Positions 63,531 to 64,000 of a DNA stretch of 64,000 nt are shown here, in pieces. A program made the translations under genes and the position numbers. A model generated the notes under the pieces. It ran no database searches. It had not been told where the DNA came from and was given only the letters and a program-made list of their open reading frames with translations. The stretch is from Bradyrhizobium quebecense. GTDB taxonomy: Bacteria > Pseudomonadota > Alphaproteobacteria > Rhizobiales > Xanthobacteraceae. Positions within the stretch are counted from its first letter, which is position 1; each line of letters begins with the position of its first letter. Location of the stretch: NCBI RefSeq assembly GCF_013373795.3, contig NZ_CP088022.1, positions 3,224,001-3,288,000 of the forward strand. The letters are read 5' to 3'.

Positions 63531-64000
63531 ATGGAATTGACCGACCTGCTCACCTTTTCCACGGTCGCCCGGCTCGGCGGCATCACCCGGGCCGCCGACG
63601 AGCTGAACACCGTGCAGTCCAACGTCACCCAGCGCATCAAGGCGCTGGAGGCCGAGATCGGCACCGCGCTGTTCGAGCGGCACAGCCGCGGCATGTCGTT
63701 GACCGGCGCCGGCCGCCGCCTGTTGCCCTATGCGCAGCGCATGGCGGCGTTGTCGCGCGAAGCGGTGCTCGCCGCGCGCGACGATGGCGAGCCGAAGGGG
63801 CCGCTGTCGATCGGCTCGATGGAGACCACCGCCGCGGTGCGGCTGCCGACGCTGCTTGCCGAATTTCATCGCCGCTATCCGGCGGTGCGCCTGACCTTGC
63901 GCACCGCGCCGACCGCCGACCTCGTGGCCGCCGTGCTCGACGGCTCGCTCGATGGCGCCTTTGTCGCCGGCCCGATCGAGCACGCCGAACTGTCAGCGAC
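63531..64000 (+). CDS. LysR family regulator (partial, runs off the window)
   Basis: The first 156 codons of a LysR regulator. The winged-helix domain (MELTDLLTFSTVARLGGITR, ELNTVQSNVTQRIKALEAEI, FERHSRGMSLTGAGRRLLPY) is complete, and the effector domain begins (LSIGSMETTAAVRLPTLLAE). The start at 63531 is the conserved position; an ATG at 63513 is in frame. It is divergent from the nitronate monooxygenase pair and probably controls it. Confidence 0.88.
   Translation, partial: MELTDLLTFSTVARLGGITRAADELNTVQSNVTQRIKALEAEIGTALFERHSRGMSLTGAGRRLLPYAQRMAALSREAVLAARDDGEPKGPLSIGSMETTAAVRLPTLLAEFHRRYPAVRLTLRTAPTADLVAAVLDGSLDGAFVAGPIEHAELSA

Overview
The window is GC-rich alphaproteobacterial chromosome, most likely Bradyrhizobium or a very close relative in the same family. 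The evidence is the housekeeping order (rsh-pdxJ-acpS-lepB-rnc-era, and gatC-gatA with gatB nearby), a magnesium-type HemB, an LdtR-like MarR regulator, a Bpt arginyltransferase, many short lineage-typical secreted or membrane proteins, and several families of intergenic palindromic repeats that I recognise from Bradyrhizobium. No rRNA, CRISPR array, prophage or replication origin was seen. One tRNA (Ser, anticodon GCT) is present.

Layout. 1-3.3 kb is a copper-related cluster on the plus strand (DUF2946 protein, outer-membrane-like protein, CopC, CopD). 3.3-4.5 kb is a decayed tripartite tricarboxylate transporter: tctC is fused out of frame to tctA by a deletion, and tctA carries a further frameshift. 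4.8-9.6 kb holds small envelope proteins, an IS1595-type transposase remnant, a structured repeat and an LdtR-like regulator. 10.3-15.6 kb holds hemB, a frameshifted GFA/DUF6151 gene, an RDD protein, bpt and mntH. 15.7-19.3 kb is a PspA-YqiJ-YqiK membrane-stress/flotillin operon. Its first reading frame is preceded, without a stop, by the N-terminal lobe of a TnpB-like protein. 19.6-24.5 kb holds an MFS exporter, a class III cyclase, a metallo-beta-lactamase-fold hydrolase and a CDF metal exporter.

24.6-35.2 kb is the conserved minus-strand core: parC, recO, a small membrane protein, era, rnc, lepB, acpS, pdxJ, rsh and rpoZ, with repeated 4-base ATGA overlaps that point to translational coupling. 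35.6-37.7 kb has a NYN-domain gene fused by an apparent one-base loss to a family 5 uracil-DNA glycosylase gene. An 848-bp IS5-family (IS427 group) element sits exactly at the glycosylase stop codon. 37.8-43.1 kb holds a peroxiredoxin, smpB, mscL, dapA and a large lytic transglycosylase.

43.3-46.4 kb has tRNA-Ser and short lineage-specific genes. 46.7-53.0 kb is an accessory metabolic block: DMT exporter with a divergent AraC regulator, LysR, a thioesterase-MFS pair, a second AraC regulator and a TauE-type permease. 53.1-54.9 kb is sparsely coding but has a 29-residue lysine-rich gene and two copies of a palindromic element. 54.9-60.4 kb carries the GatCAB amidotransferase genes with a patatin-like lipoprotein and two conserved small proteins. 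The window ends with small proteins, a NIPSNAP protein, two tandem nitronate monooxygenase paralogues and the start of a divergent LysR gene.

The most unusual observations are the TnpB-lobe/PspA reading frame, the NYN-glycosylase fusion, and the paired palindromes upstream of two small genes. Three protein-coding genes show apparent frameshifts, so raw-read support should be checked before biological meaning is given to any of them.
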